Shown here: piece by piece, positions 37,401 through 43,623 of the stretch
Numbering within the stretch: the stretch's first letter is position 1
Layout: every line of letters begins with the position of its first letter
Assembly: GCA_011033025.1 (NCBI GenBank)
Contig: WFMF01000645.1
Span: 17,478 to 81,477, forward strand
Direction of reading: 5' to 3'
From: Beroe forskalii
Taxonomy: Eukaryota > Ctenophora > Nuda > Beroida > Beroidae
DNA length: 64,000 nucleotides
Position numbers and translations under genes: made by a program
Notes under the pieces: generated by a model
Told to the model about the DNA's origin: nothing
What the model saw: the letters and a program-made list of their open reading frames with translations, nothing else
Databases searched by the model: none

Positions 37401-37840
37401 TCTTCAGCCGACGAAAAGGTGCCAGACCTGAACAAAGATCCCAAATTGAGAGTGGAAATCCTACCAAATATTGACAAATGCCTCAATTTCTGCAAGGTAT
37501 GATTTTAGGACGTCATCGTCCCGGTTGACGATCTCTATTCTGATTCAATTTCAATGAAAAGTTTCATGTGATTATGCAAAAGGTGGTAGAAGACTTAATC
37601 AGGAATAGAATATCAACTTCTTATCAAATCAAAGCTCAAGAAGACTTCGAAGATCATGTGGCTATCGTCATCCGCTCGTGAACTTACTATTTTTTCTTTA
37701 CTTACAAATCATTTCCTTGTGTTCAGGCAAACAACCTGGTGATTGGCACGATCGCACCACGTGACATAGTGCGGGGTAACGAACCAGTGATTACCATTCT
37801 GTTGGAGCAACTCAGAGCTGGGCATAAACGTAAACTCGAG
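9285..37840 (+). CDS. CEP170-like: CEP170-like FHA protein with C-terminal CH domain (22 exons, 3' end uncertain)
   Basis: Exons with matching phases: 9285-9398, 9511-9600, 9814-9889, 10122-10210, 10337-10444, 11047-11222, 12061-12101, 12781-14432, 17292-17401, 30418-30577, 30857-30896, 32174-32251, 32885-33007, 34335-34371, 35508-35707, 35865-35976, 36146-36232, 36397-36432, 36807-36853, 37071-37231, 37408-37496, 37727-37840 (about 1,246 codons). The FHA start aligns well with what I know of vertebrate CEP170, a centrosomal and microtubule-associated protein, so a cytoskeletal role is inferred. The C-terminal CH domain is not part of known CEP170. After 37840 there is a good GTAAGA donor but no further exon. 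Unspliced reading would add 14 residues and stop at 37885. Joining the two halves across the 13-kb intron rests on splice phase only. Confidence 0.7.
9890..10121 (+). other. U12-type AT-AC intron
   Basis: The 232-nt intron starts ATATCCTTTT, the exact minor-spliceosome 5' consensus, and ends GTGTAC. A branch-site match CCCTTAAC lies at 10104-10111, with its branch A 11 nt before the AC end, the usual U12 spacing. Removing it joins GCA-G to AT-TCC, giving FGAD followed by SPTFRIE and restoring the FHA beta-strand order. No GT-AG alternative keeps the frame. Confidence 0.85.
11047..14432 (+). CDS. CEP170-like: low-complexity Ser/Pro/Arg central region, frame broken
   Basis: Exons 11047-11222, 12061-12101 and the long exon 12781-14432 encode a disordered Ser/Pro/Arg-rich region (repeats such as RAASPLS and PASPLSSSS), then acidic SDSGIEIPAGD and DDDDDV stretches, then RLRSKSDMYRKSQARVKDNY near the end. 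The exon is markedly GC-richer than its surroundings. Its coding frame changes about six times between 13.4 and 14.3 kb. Five changes are what a one-base deletion would give and one an insertion. One lies in an A-run near 13795, where one more A would restore the frame. This fits consensus errors better than decay, because the downstream exons are clean. The donor GTGAGT at 14433 gives phase 1, matching the next exon. Confidence 0.7.
11628..11715. mobile_element. family A foldback MITE, full copy
   Basis: Termini ACATAGGCGGTG and CACACCGCCTACTTT flank ATGACGTCATTATCAGGG and the TCTATGAAGTCA half. It lies in the intron between exons 11047-11222 and 12061-12101. The termini are complementary, as in the reference copy at 20704-20795. 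Confidence 0.75.
12673..12780 (+). repeat. short tandem array ending at a splice acceptor
   Basis: About three diverged copies of a roughly 36-bp unit containing GCAAGT(A/G)AACTAACCCCT run up to the AACCCCAG acceptor of the long exon. The array supplies the C-rich polypyrimidine-like tract. Confidence 0.6.
14433..17291 (+). other. intron with degenerate repeats and CRE array
   Basis: The first 440 bp (14462-14900) are three diverged copies of a roughly 140-bp unit marked by GGGAGTT, TTTACGCTGGGAAT and GTGAGCTAAGCACG. The array at 15590-15835 is listed separately. The remainder is AT-rich with nothing recognised. Confidence 0.6.
15590..15835. repeat. tandem array of family A cores (CRE-like)
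   Basis: Six to seven head-to-tail copies of a roughly 35-bp unit: CACACCATTCTCATCTATAA followed by TAATGACGTCA(C/T)TAA. Later copies drift to GACGCCA. The unit is the family A MITE core, here amplified without its termini. TGACGTCA is the palindromic cAMP-response element; whether it acts here is unknown. Confidence 0.85.
17292..17401 (+). CDS. CEP170-like: acidic Trp-Trp exon of the CEP170-like gene
   Basis: Acceptor TTCCCTCAG and donor AGG|GTAAGT bound 110 nt, joined in phase 1 to the long exon. It encodes KGPKGSALYGEPAWWGEEEA followed by an acidic tail. The Trp pair in an acidic setting suggests a short linear interaction motif; this is inference. It is the last exon before the 13-kb intron. 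Confidence 0.75.
17402..17605 (+). repeat. minisatellite starting at a splice donor
   Basis: Begins right after the GTAAGTGACAACG donor. Twelve-bp-class units of TCTGACACCACT and TTGACACCACT recur about 15 times. The complement core GTGTCA(G/A) is shared with the arrays at 21340-24085 and 54438-55140. Confidence 0.8.
17738..17885. repeat. CA-rich microsatellite
   Basis: Imperfect ACACACAAAC and ACTCACACAAAC repeats of about 150 bp. Open frames on both strands here (Cys/Val-rich or His/Lys/Thr-rich) are repeat artefacts. Confidence 0.9.
18592..18680. mobile_element. family A foldback MITE, full copy
   Basis: GAGAAATAGGCGGTTAAAAT with TGACGTCATTATCAT, then AATTGATGACTTTGAACCGC and CTGTTTTTCACGCG. 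Core-only copies lie at 18340-18410, and a half copy follows at 18712-18768. Confidence 0.8.
18785..18856 (+). CDS. candidate alternative last exon of the CEP170-like gene
   Basis: A locally GC-rich 72-nt open segment follows GTATTATCAG. It begins in phase 0, compatible with the exon ending at 17401, and would encode RIPSSSNERPDPKVRKRIVP plus EWD and a stop. If used it would end the protein before the CH half. The GC-rich stretch continues to about 18960, so a longer exon with a frame error is possible. I do not recognise the sequence. Confidence 0.3.
   Translation, partial: RIPSSSNERPDPKVRKRIVPEWD
19344..19408. repeat. family A MITE, half copy
   Basis: ATGATGTCATCAATTACCAA, then GAAAATGACGTCATCTTAAC and CGCCTTATTTCC. 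Only one terminus is clear. Confidence 0.6.
20704..20795. mobile_element. family A foldback MITE, reference copy
   Basis: Best-preserved member, about 90 bp. Termini GCGCGAGAAATAGGCGG and CCGCCTATTTCTCGCG are complementary over about 16 bp. Inside are GATGACGTCATTATCAT and GTGAGTTGATGACGTTGAAC. It can fold end to end and has no coding capacity. Target duplications are unclear. Confidence 0.85.
21340..24085. repeat. 2.7-kb minisatellite of 11-bp half units
   Basis: A long array of a 22-bp unit made of two related 11-mers, GTCAGACTTGT and GTCAGTGATGT, with local loss of one half (runs of one 11-mer). The flanks (21340-21840 and 23860-24070) are rich in the ACTGG variant and the middle in ACTTG. 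The array is only interrupted by single variants such as GTCCGTGATGT and GATGCGCCAGA. It lies inside the 13-kb intron. Confidence 0.95.
25000..25087. mobile_element. family A foldback MITE, full copy
   Basis: GCGAAAAATAGGCGGTTAGT at one end, AAATGACGTCATTTGGACCG and CCTATTTATTCTGAGCG at the other. The middle differs from other copies. Confidence 0.75.
25203..25286. mobile_element. family A foldback MITE, full copy
   Basis: GAAATATGGGCGGTTAAGAT and GATATCATTATCAT, then GGAGTTGATGACGTTGAAGC and GCCTATTTTTTGCGC. About 200 bp from the previous copy, in the same orientation. Confidence 0.75.
25753..25800. mobile_element. CCAAT foldback element (family B), near-perfect copy
   Basis: GACCAATCAGCGTGCGAGTT and AACTCGCACGCTGATTGGTC are fully complementary over 20 bp around TACAGAC. 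This is the best-preserved family B hairpin. It is followed by GAACTGTGGGTAAGCTAATA, as in the copy at 503. Confidence 0.8.
26288..26358. repeat. family A MITE, half copy
   Basis: GAGAAATATAGGCGGTGTGA, then TGTCATCAACTCACCATTAT and GATAATGACGTCATGAGCGG. Confidence 0.7.
26721..26777. repeat. 57-bp near-perfect palindrome
   Basis: GTGAGAAAATTCTAACATTT and AAATGTTAGAATCTCAC form the outer arms around TCTAGATTTCCAAATCTAGA. One base is unmatched. Isolated; no second copy seen in the window. Confidence 0.85.
27073..29611 (-). CDS. papain-family (C1A) cysteine protease, cathepsin-like, divergent
   Basis: Six exons on the minus strand: 29611-29462, 28889-28779, 28491-28350, 28105-27817, 27622-27344, 27243-27073. 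Exon 1 (ATG 29611) encodes a hydrophobic signal peptide MFLLLLLFHSGSTT. Exons 1-3 carry an I29-type inhibitory propeptide: EVLYEEYKEKHS, ERVTWK joined to VGITPLAHMTDCE. Exons 4-6 carry the protease domain: SWDWRKHNAVTPIKDQ, the nucleophile in GHTCWAH, LSSQELIDC, the catalytic His in NQIPHAMSM and Asn in IIKNSMGTEWGDKGY. The usual CGSCWAF is altered (first Cys lost) and the Trp after NS is Met, so activity may differ. Exon 5 contains one single-base frame change near 27566, probably a consensus error. The gene is nested antisense in the large CEP170-like intron. Confidence 0.82.
28482..28590 (-). repeat. tandem array of the exon-3 splice acceptor
   Basis: Four copies of a roughly 30-34 bp unit. 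On the minus strand each reads (C/T)TCAG or equivalent, then GTTGGCATAACGCCCTTGG, the true first bases of exon 3 plus the acceptor. The real exon uses the innermost copy (start 28491). The outer copies are decoys within the intron. Confidence 0.85.
28690..28755. repeat. short GGGGTCA tandem repeat
   Basis: Three to four copies of a CAGTAGGGGTCACCAGGGGT-like unit just inside the donor of protease exon 2. Confidence 0.6.
28945..29060. mobile_element. family C foldback element, best copy
   Basis: Arms ACGATTAACAAACGAATGGG and CGATCCATGAGTTTGTTAAT enclose GTGATATCGAAAATTATCAC and GACAATTTTCGATACCACAC. It lies in protease intron 1; a partial third copy follows at 29215-29275. Confidence 0.75.
29402..29455. 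mobile_element. family B foldback element next to a splice donor
   Basis: CGACCAATCAGCGTGCGAGT and CTCGCGCGTTGATTGGC are complementary. The element ends within about 6 bp of the GTATTT donor of protease exon 1 (29461). The intron sequence past the donor is therefore largely element. Confidence 0.75.
30418..35707 (+). CDS. CEP170-like: charged linker exons of the CEP170-like gene
   Basis: Exons 30418-30577, 30857-30896, 32174-32251, 32885-33007, 34335-34371 and 35508-35707 join in consistent phases. They encode an acidic/aromatic stretch (EFDPFDGYADRHDYADYPSP), a Gln/Tyr/His-rich tract, a basic helical piece (SETRRDALRKCTKRKSELKN, possible coiled coil), an Asn/Pro loop and a conserved TAFQITFDEPKSQTPRRRGK segment. 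The last has a hydrophobic-FDE core followed by a basic cluster resembling a nuclear-localisation or kinase-substrate motif. The small exon 30857-30896 is the least certain: its acceptor (AGGCAG) was chosen by phase. The exon 35508-35707 is duplicated at 45771-45970 with an identical protein product. Confidence 0.7.
30770..31135. repeat. T/G-rich low-complexity stretch
   Basis: TGTCTGTCTG runs at 30780-30822, then TTTTTGCTGG/TTTGAGTGA repeats. Long open frames on the minus strand here (Lys/Asn/Gln/Thr-rich) are composition artefacts. Confidence 0.7.
31515..31562. repeat. family B foldback, diverged copy
   Basis: GGCCAATCAGCTCAAAGGAT and GTGCTCGCTCATTGGTC face each other; the tail GTGCGCTGGGTAAACTGATG also matches the family. 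Confidence 0.5.
33012..33062. repeat. family A core copies inside introns
   Basis: ATGTGATGTCATCAATTTAA then GAAAATGACGTCATGAG, directly after the donor at 33008. Similar cores lie at 31345-31400, 34236-34285 and 56065-56125. Confidence 0.55.
33535..34118. mobile_element. TA-flanked foldback MITE (family D), 584 bp
   Basis: Terminal repeats CCTTAGTACCAGAAATATA and the complementary TATATTTCTGGTACTAAGG lie between TA dinucleotides, as for Tc1/mariner-like target choice. A sub-terminal AAAATCGCCTTAATTTCTTG is present at the right and a degraded version at the left. A TAATAGTTCGAAATTCG block occurs just outside the left end (33426) and again inside (34017), so a rearrangement or nested insertion is likely. 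No transposase. Confidence 0.75.
35865..37840 (+). CDS. CEP170-like: CH-domain exons of the CEP170-like gene
   Basis: Exons 35865-35976, 36146-36232, 36397-36432, 36807-36853, 37071-37231, 37408-37496 and 37727-37840. The first four are acidic/Asn-rich. The acceptor at 35865 (CGTTCAG) was preferred because the one 24 nt upstream would bring a stop in the duplicate. The last three encode a calponin-homology domain, an actin/microtubule-binding fold. Visible marks are LTQWANSVLKLRDY, the DGRTLGQLIHAI helix, VPDLNKDPKLRVEILPNIDK, CLNFCKANNLVI and DIVRGNEPVITILLEQL. The CH is closest in feel to single-CH proteins such as neuron navigators (impression only). All frames are clean, in contrast to the long exon. 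Confidence 0.75.
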
Positions 37841-38894
37841 GTAAGAAACATGGATTTATGGTTGGTTTTAACTCGTTGCTTCTAGTTCTACTTTTTTGTG
37901 GCGTGTATCACTATCATTCACTTGGAAATCATCGACTTTGAAAATCATTCACTTTCAGCTCAAAAGTTATAGTTTCGTTTTTCTGCAATATATTGCTATT
38001 AATTTATCTTATCTTTCTTGCTTACTGATCTCTGTTCACAATGCGTTTTATTTTACTAATTGTGTAATATTAGGGTTAAGTAATAAGGTTATATTGGGGA
38101 GTATGACGACCAAAAAACCAATTTCTAGCATCATTCATACCGTACACCCCCTCAGCATCTCATAACAAGATTAAATTCAAATCAAATGAAACATATTTCT
38201 TTATTGAAAATTAACAATCTTGAAAATTTATGTTATAATGAGTAATTAATGATGCAAACTTCATAAGAAATGCTTCGATGTTTCAATCCATCTTGTCATA
38301 TTTGATGCTATAGGGTCAGAGAATAAAGCTATCATGAAAATAGGCATCGAATTTCGAAAGCTCATAAGACTTGCATTCGAAATAGATAGGAGCTTTAAAA
38401 ACAGGCAAATCAAAGACGTAACCCTAAATTATTCTGATTCACATTTCATTAATAAATTAAATTTCCGCATCTTTTATAGACGAAACCTAGATAATTCCAT
38501 GCTGTCATCAACAAAATGTCTAACAGCTATAACTCTGAGGGTCACTCAGAACCTCAGAACGCACGTCTGAGATACCTACCATACGAAGGAAATTTAGACG
38601 ATGTTTGGATACCATATGAATATCCCTCGTAAGGTAACAAATAAAATTTCTAAGACCAATTTGAGTGATGATAATCGCAACTGGAAGGTTGAGACCGAGA
38701 GGAGCATAAGAAAACGCATTTTTAAAAGTCCATAAGAATTAAGACAGGAATTGTACTAGGTAATAAGCTACTCGATGAGTCTTAATGAGACTTGAGTAAG
38801 TAATCAGAGTCTAGCCTAGATAAGGCTTGATAAGTCCCGATGAGTCTTAATGAGGCTAGATAAGGTTTGAAGAGGCATGTTCTGTGATATATCA

Positions 38895-39328
38895 CTACTT
38901 GATGAGTCCTTTGTTCTGCTGATCCATGTACCACTCCACCAGGATGTCGTTATCAAACTCCTCGTCCTGGAAAAGTATTTAGTTATTTACAACCGATCAA
39001 ATAACGGCGTGTTTTAATACCAGCCCCAGGGAACAGGAAATAAAGCGCCTGCATACGAGTACAACGGCCACAAGAAATGCGCTACGGGGTATTGGGTAAG
39101 AGGGTGGAATTCTTGAGAATTTCTCTAGAAATTTACCTGATCTAGCGGGATAGGAATATCGCACTTGACCAAGTGAGTCAAGTGCTTGTTGAGGTTATCT
39201 CCCATGAAGTGTTGCGGGTTCTTGGTCAGCATGTTGCGGAGGAAAGGGGTCACCATGTAGGAAACGGCGCCGGTCACGGCAATCAGTCCGCCAGAAACCA
39301 CGATGGCGTTACGGAGTTGGCTTGCCAT
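38895..39328 (-). CDS. small single-pass membrane protein, 87 aa (copy 1)
   Basis: Two exons, 39328-39137 and 38966-38895, intron in phase 0. The ATG at 39328 is followed by MASQLRNAIVVSGGLIAVTG, one hydrophobic helix at about residues 6-28 and a soluble tail ending in EWYMDQQNKGLIK. The spacing of LRNA, GG, GA and Y in the helix region resembles the mitochondrial assembly factor SMIM20/MITRAC7, but the tail does not clearly match, so this is only a suggestion. The gene converges on the CH end of the CEP170-like gene. An identical protein is encoded at 42002-42552. Confidence 0.75.
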
Positions 39329-39378
39329 GGCTCAGTTAGGGTTAGAAAGTTAGAATAAATAGAGCAAAGAAAGAAACA

Positions 39379-41951
39379 AAGAAAGAAAATGATTGGAAGG
39401 GACGAAGTTGTAGGTTTTGAATGAGGCAATTTTGTTTGATGACCAGATCGAAAACACATCTTTTTATGAGGGATGTTGGATGCGTTGAACTAGAACCAAG
39501 AAGGATCAAGGATGTAAGAAAATCGGCTGAAAATTACAGAAGAATGCCCTGGAAGGACAAAACATGAAGTAATCTCAGATTCTCTGAAAAAATCAACAAA
39601 AATAAAGGAAGGGAATATATTTAAATAAATACAGTGGAACTTTGCGGACTGTATAAATCACGACGACTGGCGTAACAGAAACACGCAAATAGCGAAGTGA
39701 AAGGCTCGCGCCGAACTGCCACAAAGAAAATTGCGCGGCTTTGCGCGTATCGATGATCACACGTGAAACCACTTTCGAATGCGCCCACGTGCAATGCGCG
39801 CGGCAAGTGCATCGGCAAAGTTATGCGTATAATACGGTTCACGATTTCTGATTAATTCGACTGAATTTTTGATTGCGGGGAGAGAAATAAGTGCAGGGCG
39901 ATAAAATATGCGATGAAGGAGTGGAATATTTCGCGGTAGGAACACAAAGAATACAATCCAATTAACTCAACATAACCGATGTCCGATAACGGTGAAATGT
40001 AACCGAGTACAATTCTACACACACACAGAAAGGAACCCTCTTGCACTTGTATTGAGGGGTCTCGGGCCACGAGTTATTAAAAACGCACATTACTCGATAT
40101 GGTATAATTATATTGCTGTGCAGTATTACAGTCAAGGTAAGCCCTACCAGAATACACCAGTAAAAAACCCTCAACGGGAATATGAAATTTAGCCTTTCAG
40201 AATATTTATCAATTATCCAGCATATAATTTCAGTCAATTTTTCTGCTTAAAATTTTCACCGGTGTCCGGTGGTATAATACTACACAACTTAAGCTGACTT
40301 GGTTATACTAAATAGCTGTAATTGCTAAACTGAACGGAAAGACTAGAGTAAGAGAGAACTACACTGGCGTACAAGAAGACTTTTAGAGGGAAAGAGAAAA
40401 GAAAAGAATGCGTACGTTTCTTCATCAGCGCTTAACGTTCTCCATGAATGTTGCTAGTCCAATATAATTCATGCAGTTAGACTAAGATATAAACGAAGCT
40501 GGACGTCTCCATATGAATTCACGAAGAGTGATAATATGACGCAATTAATATTATATCATAAGTTATGCAAATCTGCTAAAACAGCCATCAGAAAGTATAA
40601 TCATCGAGAAGCGGAATGTTGAAAACGATACACGGCTAACGGCTGACTTGACTGCAGCGAAACTTGACTGACTTTGACTGCAACTGCTTTACTGCAACTT
40701 GACTGACTGCAGCGGCAGCTGACTACTTGACTAACATAACTACTTAACTATGAGGTGTGTTTGTGGTCTTGTGGTGCGTTTAGGGTGCATTGATCGACTA
40801 GTCATTGACCAGTGAGACGTCATTAAAGGTTGATTGATATTTTAAGTGCTTTTGAAACAGTAATGATAAGTGTAAGGATAAGTGTAAGATCAGGAAGTGG
40901 TCAGTAGGGGTTCACACCAGGGGTGAAGTTAAGCGTGGAACGTAGACTGGTGGAGCATAAGTTAGACTGGTATCAAGTTGGAACGTAGAAAAGTATTGAA
41001 CGCATCTTTTGGAGTAAAGTGTGAACGTAGATTGGTGTCAAGTGCAGTTTCAAACCTAATCTACGTTTCAACTTCCAACTACCAGTCGATATTCCATACC
41101 TGGCAGCAGTCTACGGTCCTCACCTGACTCAACGTTCCACCCTTTCGCCAATCTAAGTTCCACATTTTCTAAAAATATAACTTTCAACTAGACACTGCAG
41201 TAAACAGTCCACACTAGACATCAGTCTACGTTTCACACTTGACATCAGTCTACGTTCCACACTTCACCCCAGTCTACGTTCCACACTTGACTTACTCCAA
41301 TCAACTTGTTACATGACACCAATCCATGTTCCACTAAATCCAGACATTATTCAAGTCTACGTCCCAACTTGAAACCAGTCTGTGTTACACGTGTCGCCAG
41401 CCTACCTGAACCACATTCAAGGTCCATTCTAAGTTCTAAACTTTGCTCGCATCTAAATTCCACTCGTTTACGTTCCAACGAACACCAGTCTTTGGTTCAC
41501 ATTTCGCAGCATTCTATGCTCCACACTTGATAACCTTTTAAATTATATCGTGCTACATATTGTTGCACCCGTAAAAGTTTATCACTATGTACCTATATCA
41601 GCCAAATTGTACTATACAACAACATTGCACCCATGTTTGGTGAGTGACGAGTGTCCTGCTAACGATCAAATATCAAGTTTGGTCGCATGATTTGGACTTT
41701 GCAAATCTTACGTGACCAGTTCCCAGTCACGTGGTAGTCATTAGTCACATTTTTGATTAATGAGTAATTTTGAGTAACTTTACAAATTTTGTAGAATTAT
41801 TCATATTCATGTTGATGATTTTTGAATAGATTTTGGATTTTCTACAAGAATTCCTCATATTCATTTTGATGATTTTTGAGTGTCCCCAAAAAATGTCCCG
41901 ATTACTCATATTCAAAATTATTCAAAATTACTCATGTCACCCCCCCCTTTT
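39379..41951. other. spacer of the inverted duplication
   Basis: Lies between the two divergent small-protein genes, so it should hold both promoters. It contains short GACTGCAACTTGACTG repeats (40620-40745) and the inverted tandem array at 40905-41530. Long open frames near 39.6-40.2 kb have no family signature. No TATA box could be assigned with confidence. Confidence 0.6.
40905..41530. repeat. inverted degenerate minisatellite around a centre near 41045
   Basis: Left of about 41045 the units read GTGGAACGTAGACTGGT and GTGTGAACGTAGATTGGTGT. To the right they read as complement, CAGTCTACGTTCCACACTTG, in about a dozen diverged 24-bp copies. The array is thus a foldback built of tandem units. 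Confidence 0.75.
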
Positions 41952-42001
41952 TGTTTCTTTCTTTGCTTTATTTATTCTAACTTTCTTACTCTAACTGAGC
42001 C

Positions 42002-42552
42002 ATGGCAAGCCAACTCCGTAACGCCATCGTGGTATCTGGCGGACTGATTGCCGTGACCGGCGCCGTTTCCTACATGGTGACTCCTTTCCTCCGCAACATG
42101 CTGACCAAGAACCCGCAACACTTCATGGGAGATAACCTCAACAAGCACTTGACTCACTTGGTCAAGTGCGACATTCCTATCCCGCTAGATCAGGTAAATT
42201 TCATTCAAGACTGCAAGTCTTGTTTTATTGTACCCTTTTGCCCCGCAACCCCTTCTATCCATTAAACCCAGATGGGATCAGAGAATACGCTTATTTGCTG
42301 CCTTCATCCTTATCCTAGACTCACCGTTATCCTAACAGTAACTTTTGAGTTTTGACCAAATCATCTCAATGGTCGATATAATTCCCTGTTATGAGACATT
42401 ATCGGAATTTCTTGAACTTAAAGTTCTAAAAACATCGGTAAAACCACTAAAATTGATGTAAATAACTGAATCATTTTCAGGACGAGGAGTTTGATAACGA
42501 CATCCTGGTGGAGTGGTACATGGATCAGCAAAACAAAGGACTCATCAAGTAG
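42002..42552 (+). CDS. small single-pass membrane protein, 87 aa (copy 2)
   Basis: Exons 42002-42193 and 42481-42552. The predicted protein is identical to copy 1 although the intron has diverged. The two copies point away from the spacer towards the flanks, i.e. they are divergently transcribed. Frame and splice sites are intact, so both copies look functional, unless they are two haplotypes of one gene placed in one contig. Confidence 0.75.
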
Positions 42553-43623
42553 TGATATATCACAGAACATGCCTCTTCAAACCTTATCTAGCCTCATTAA
42601 GACTCATCGGGACTTATCAAGCCTTATCTAGGCTAGACTCTGATTACTTACTCAAGTCTCATTAAGACTCATCGAGTAGCTTATTACCTAGTACAATTCC
42701 TGTCTTACGGACTTTTAAAAATCTTTATTCTTATGCTCCTCCCCGTCTTATCAAGTGATCGAATAGTTCTGAACCTACCAGTTTTGATTATCACCACTCA
42801 ATTAAATCTTAGAAATTTTATTTGTTACCTTACGATGGGTATTCATATGGTTCCCAAACCATCTAAATTTCCTTCATTAGGTAGGTACCTCAGACGTGCG
42901 TTCTGAGGTTCTGAGTGACCCTCAGAGTTATAGCTGTTAAACATTTAGTTGATGACAGCATGGAATTATCTAGGTTTCGTCTATAAAAGATGTGGAGATT
43001 TAATTTATTAATGGAATGTGAATCAGAATAATTATTGGTTACGTCTTTGATTTGCCTGTTTCAATAGCTCCTATCTATTTCAGTTGCAATTCTTATGTGC
43101 TTTCGAAATTCGATACCTATTTTCATAACAGCTTTATTATCTGACCTTATAGCATCAAATATGACATGATGGATTGAAACATCGAAGCATTTCTTATGAA
43201 GTTTGCATCATTAATTACTCATTATAACATAAATTTTCAAGATGGTTAATTTTCAATAAAGAAATATGTTTCATTTGATTTGAATTTAATCTTGTTATGA
43301 GATGCTGAGGGGGTGTACGGTATGAATGCTGCTAGAAATTGTTTTTTGGTCGTCATACTCCCCAATGTCACTTTAGTACTTAACCCTAATATTACAAAAT
43401 TAGTAAAATGAAACGCATTGTGAACAGAGATCAGTAAGCAAGAAAGATAAGATAAATTTTAATAGAATAGGTATATTGCAGAAAAACGAAACTATGACTT
43501 TTTAGCTGAAAGTGAATGATTTCCGAAGTCGATGATTTCCAAGTGAATGATAGTGATACACGCCACAAAAAAGTAGAACTAGAAGCAACGAGTAAAAACC
43601 AACCATAAATCCATGTTTCTTAC

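Larger units (their letters stand above)
35000..39378. repeat. left arm of large inverted duplication
   Basis: Matches the minus strand of 41952-46190 from about 35290 inward, and of 48470-48680 from about 35040 to 35270. It contains nine exons of the CEP170-like/CH gene and the whole small membrane-protein gene. Inner homology stops near 39378 in the AAAGAAAGAAACAAA stretch. Non-coding parts look about 5% different; exon 37071-37231 differs from 44232-44392 at 16 of 161 sites, all synonymous. Confidence 0.9.
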
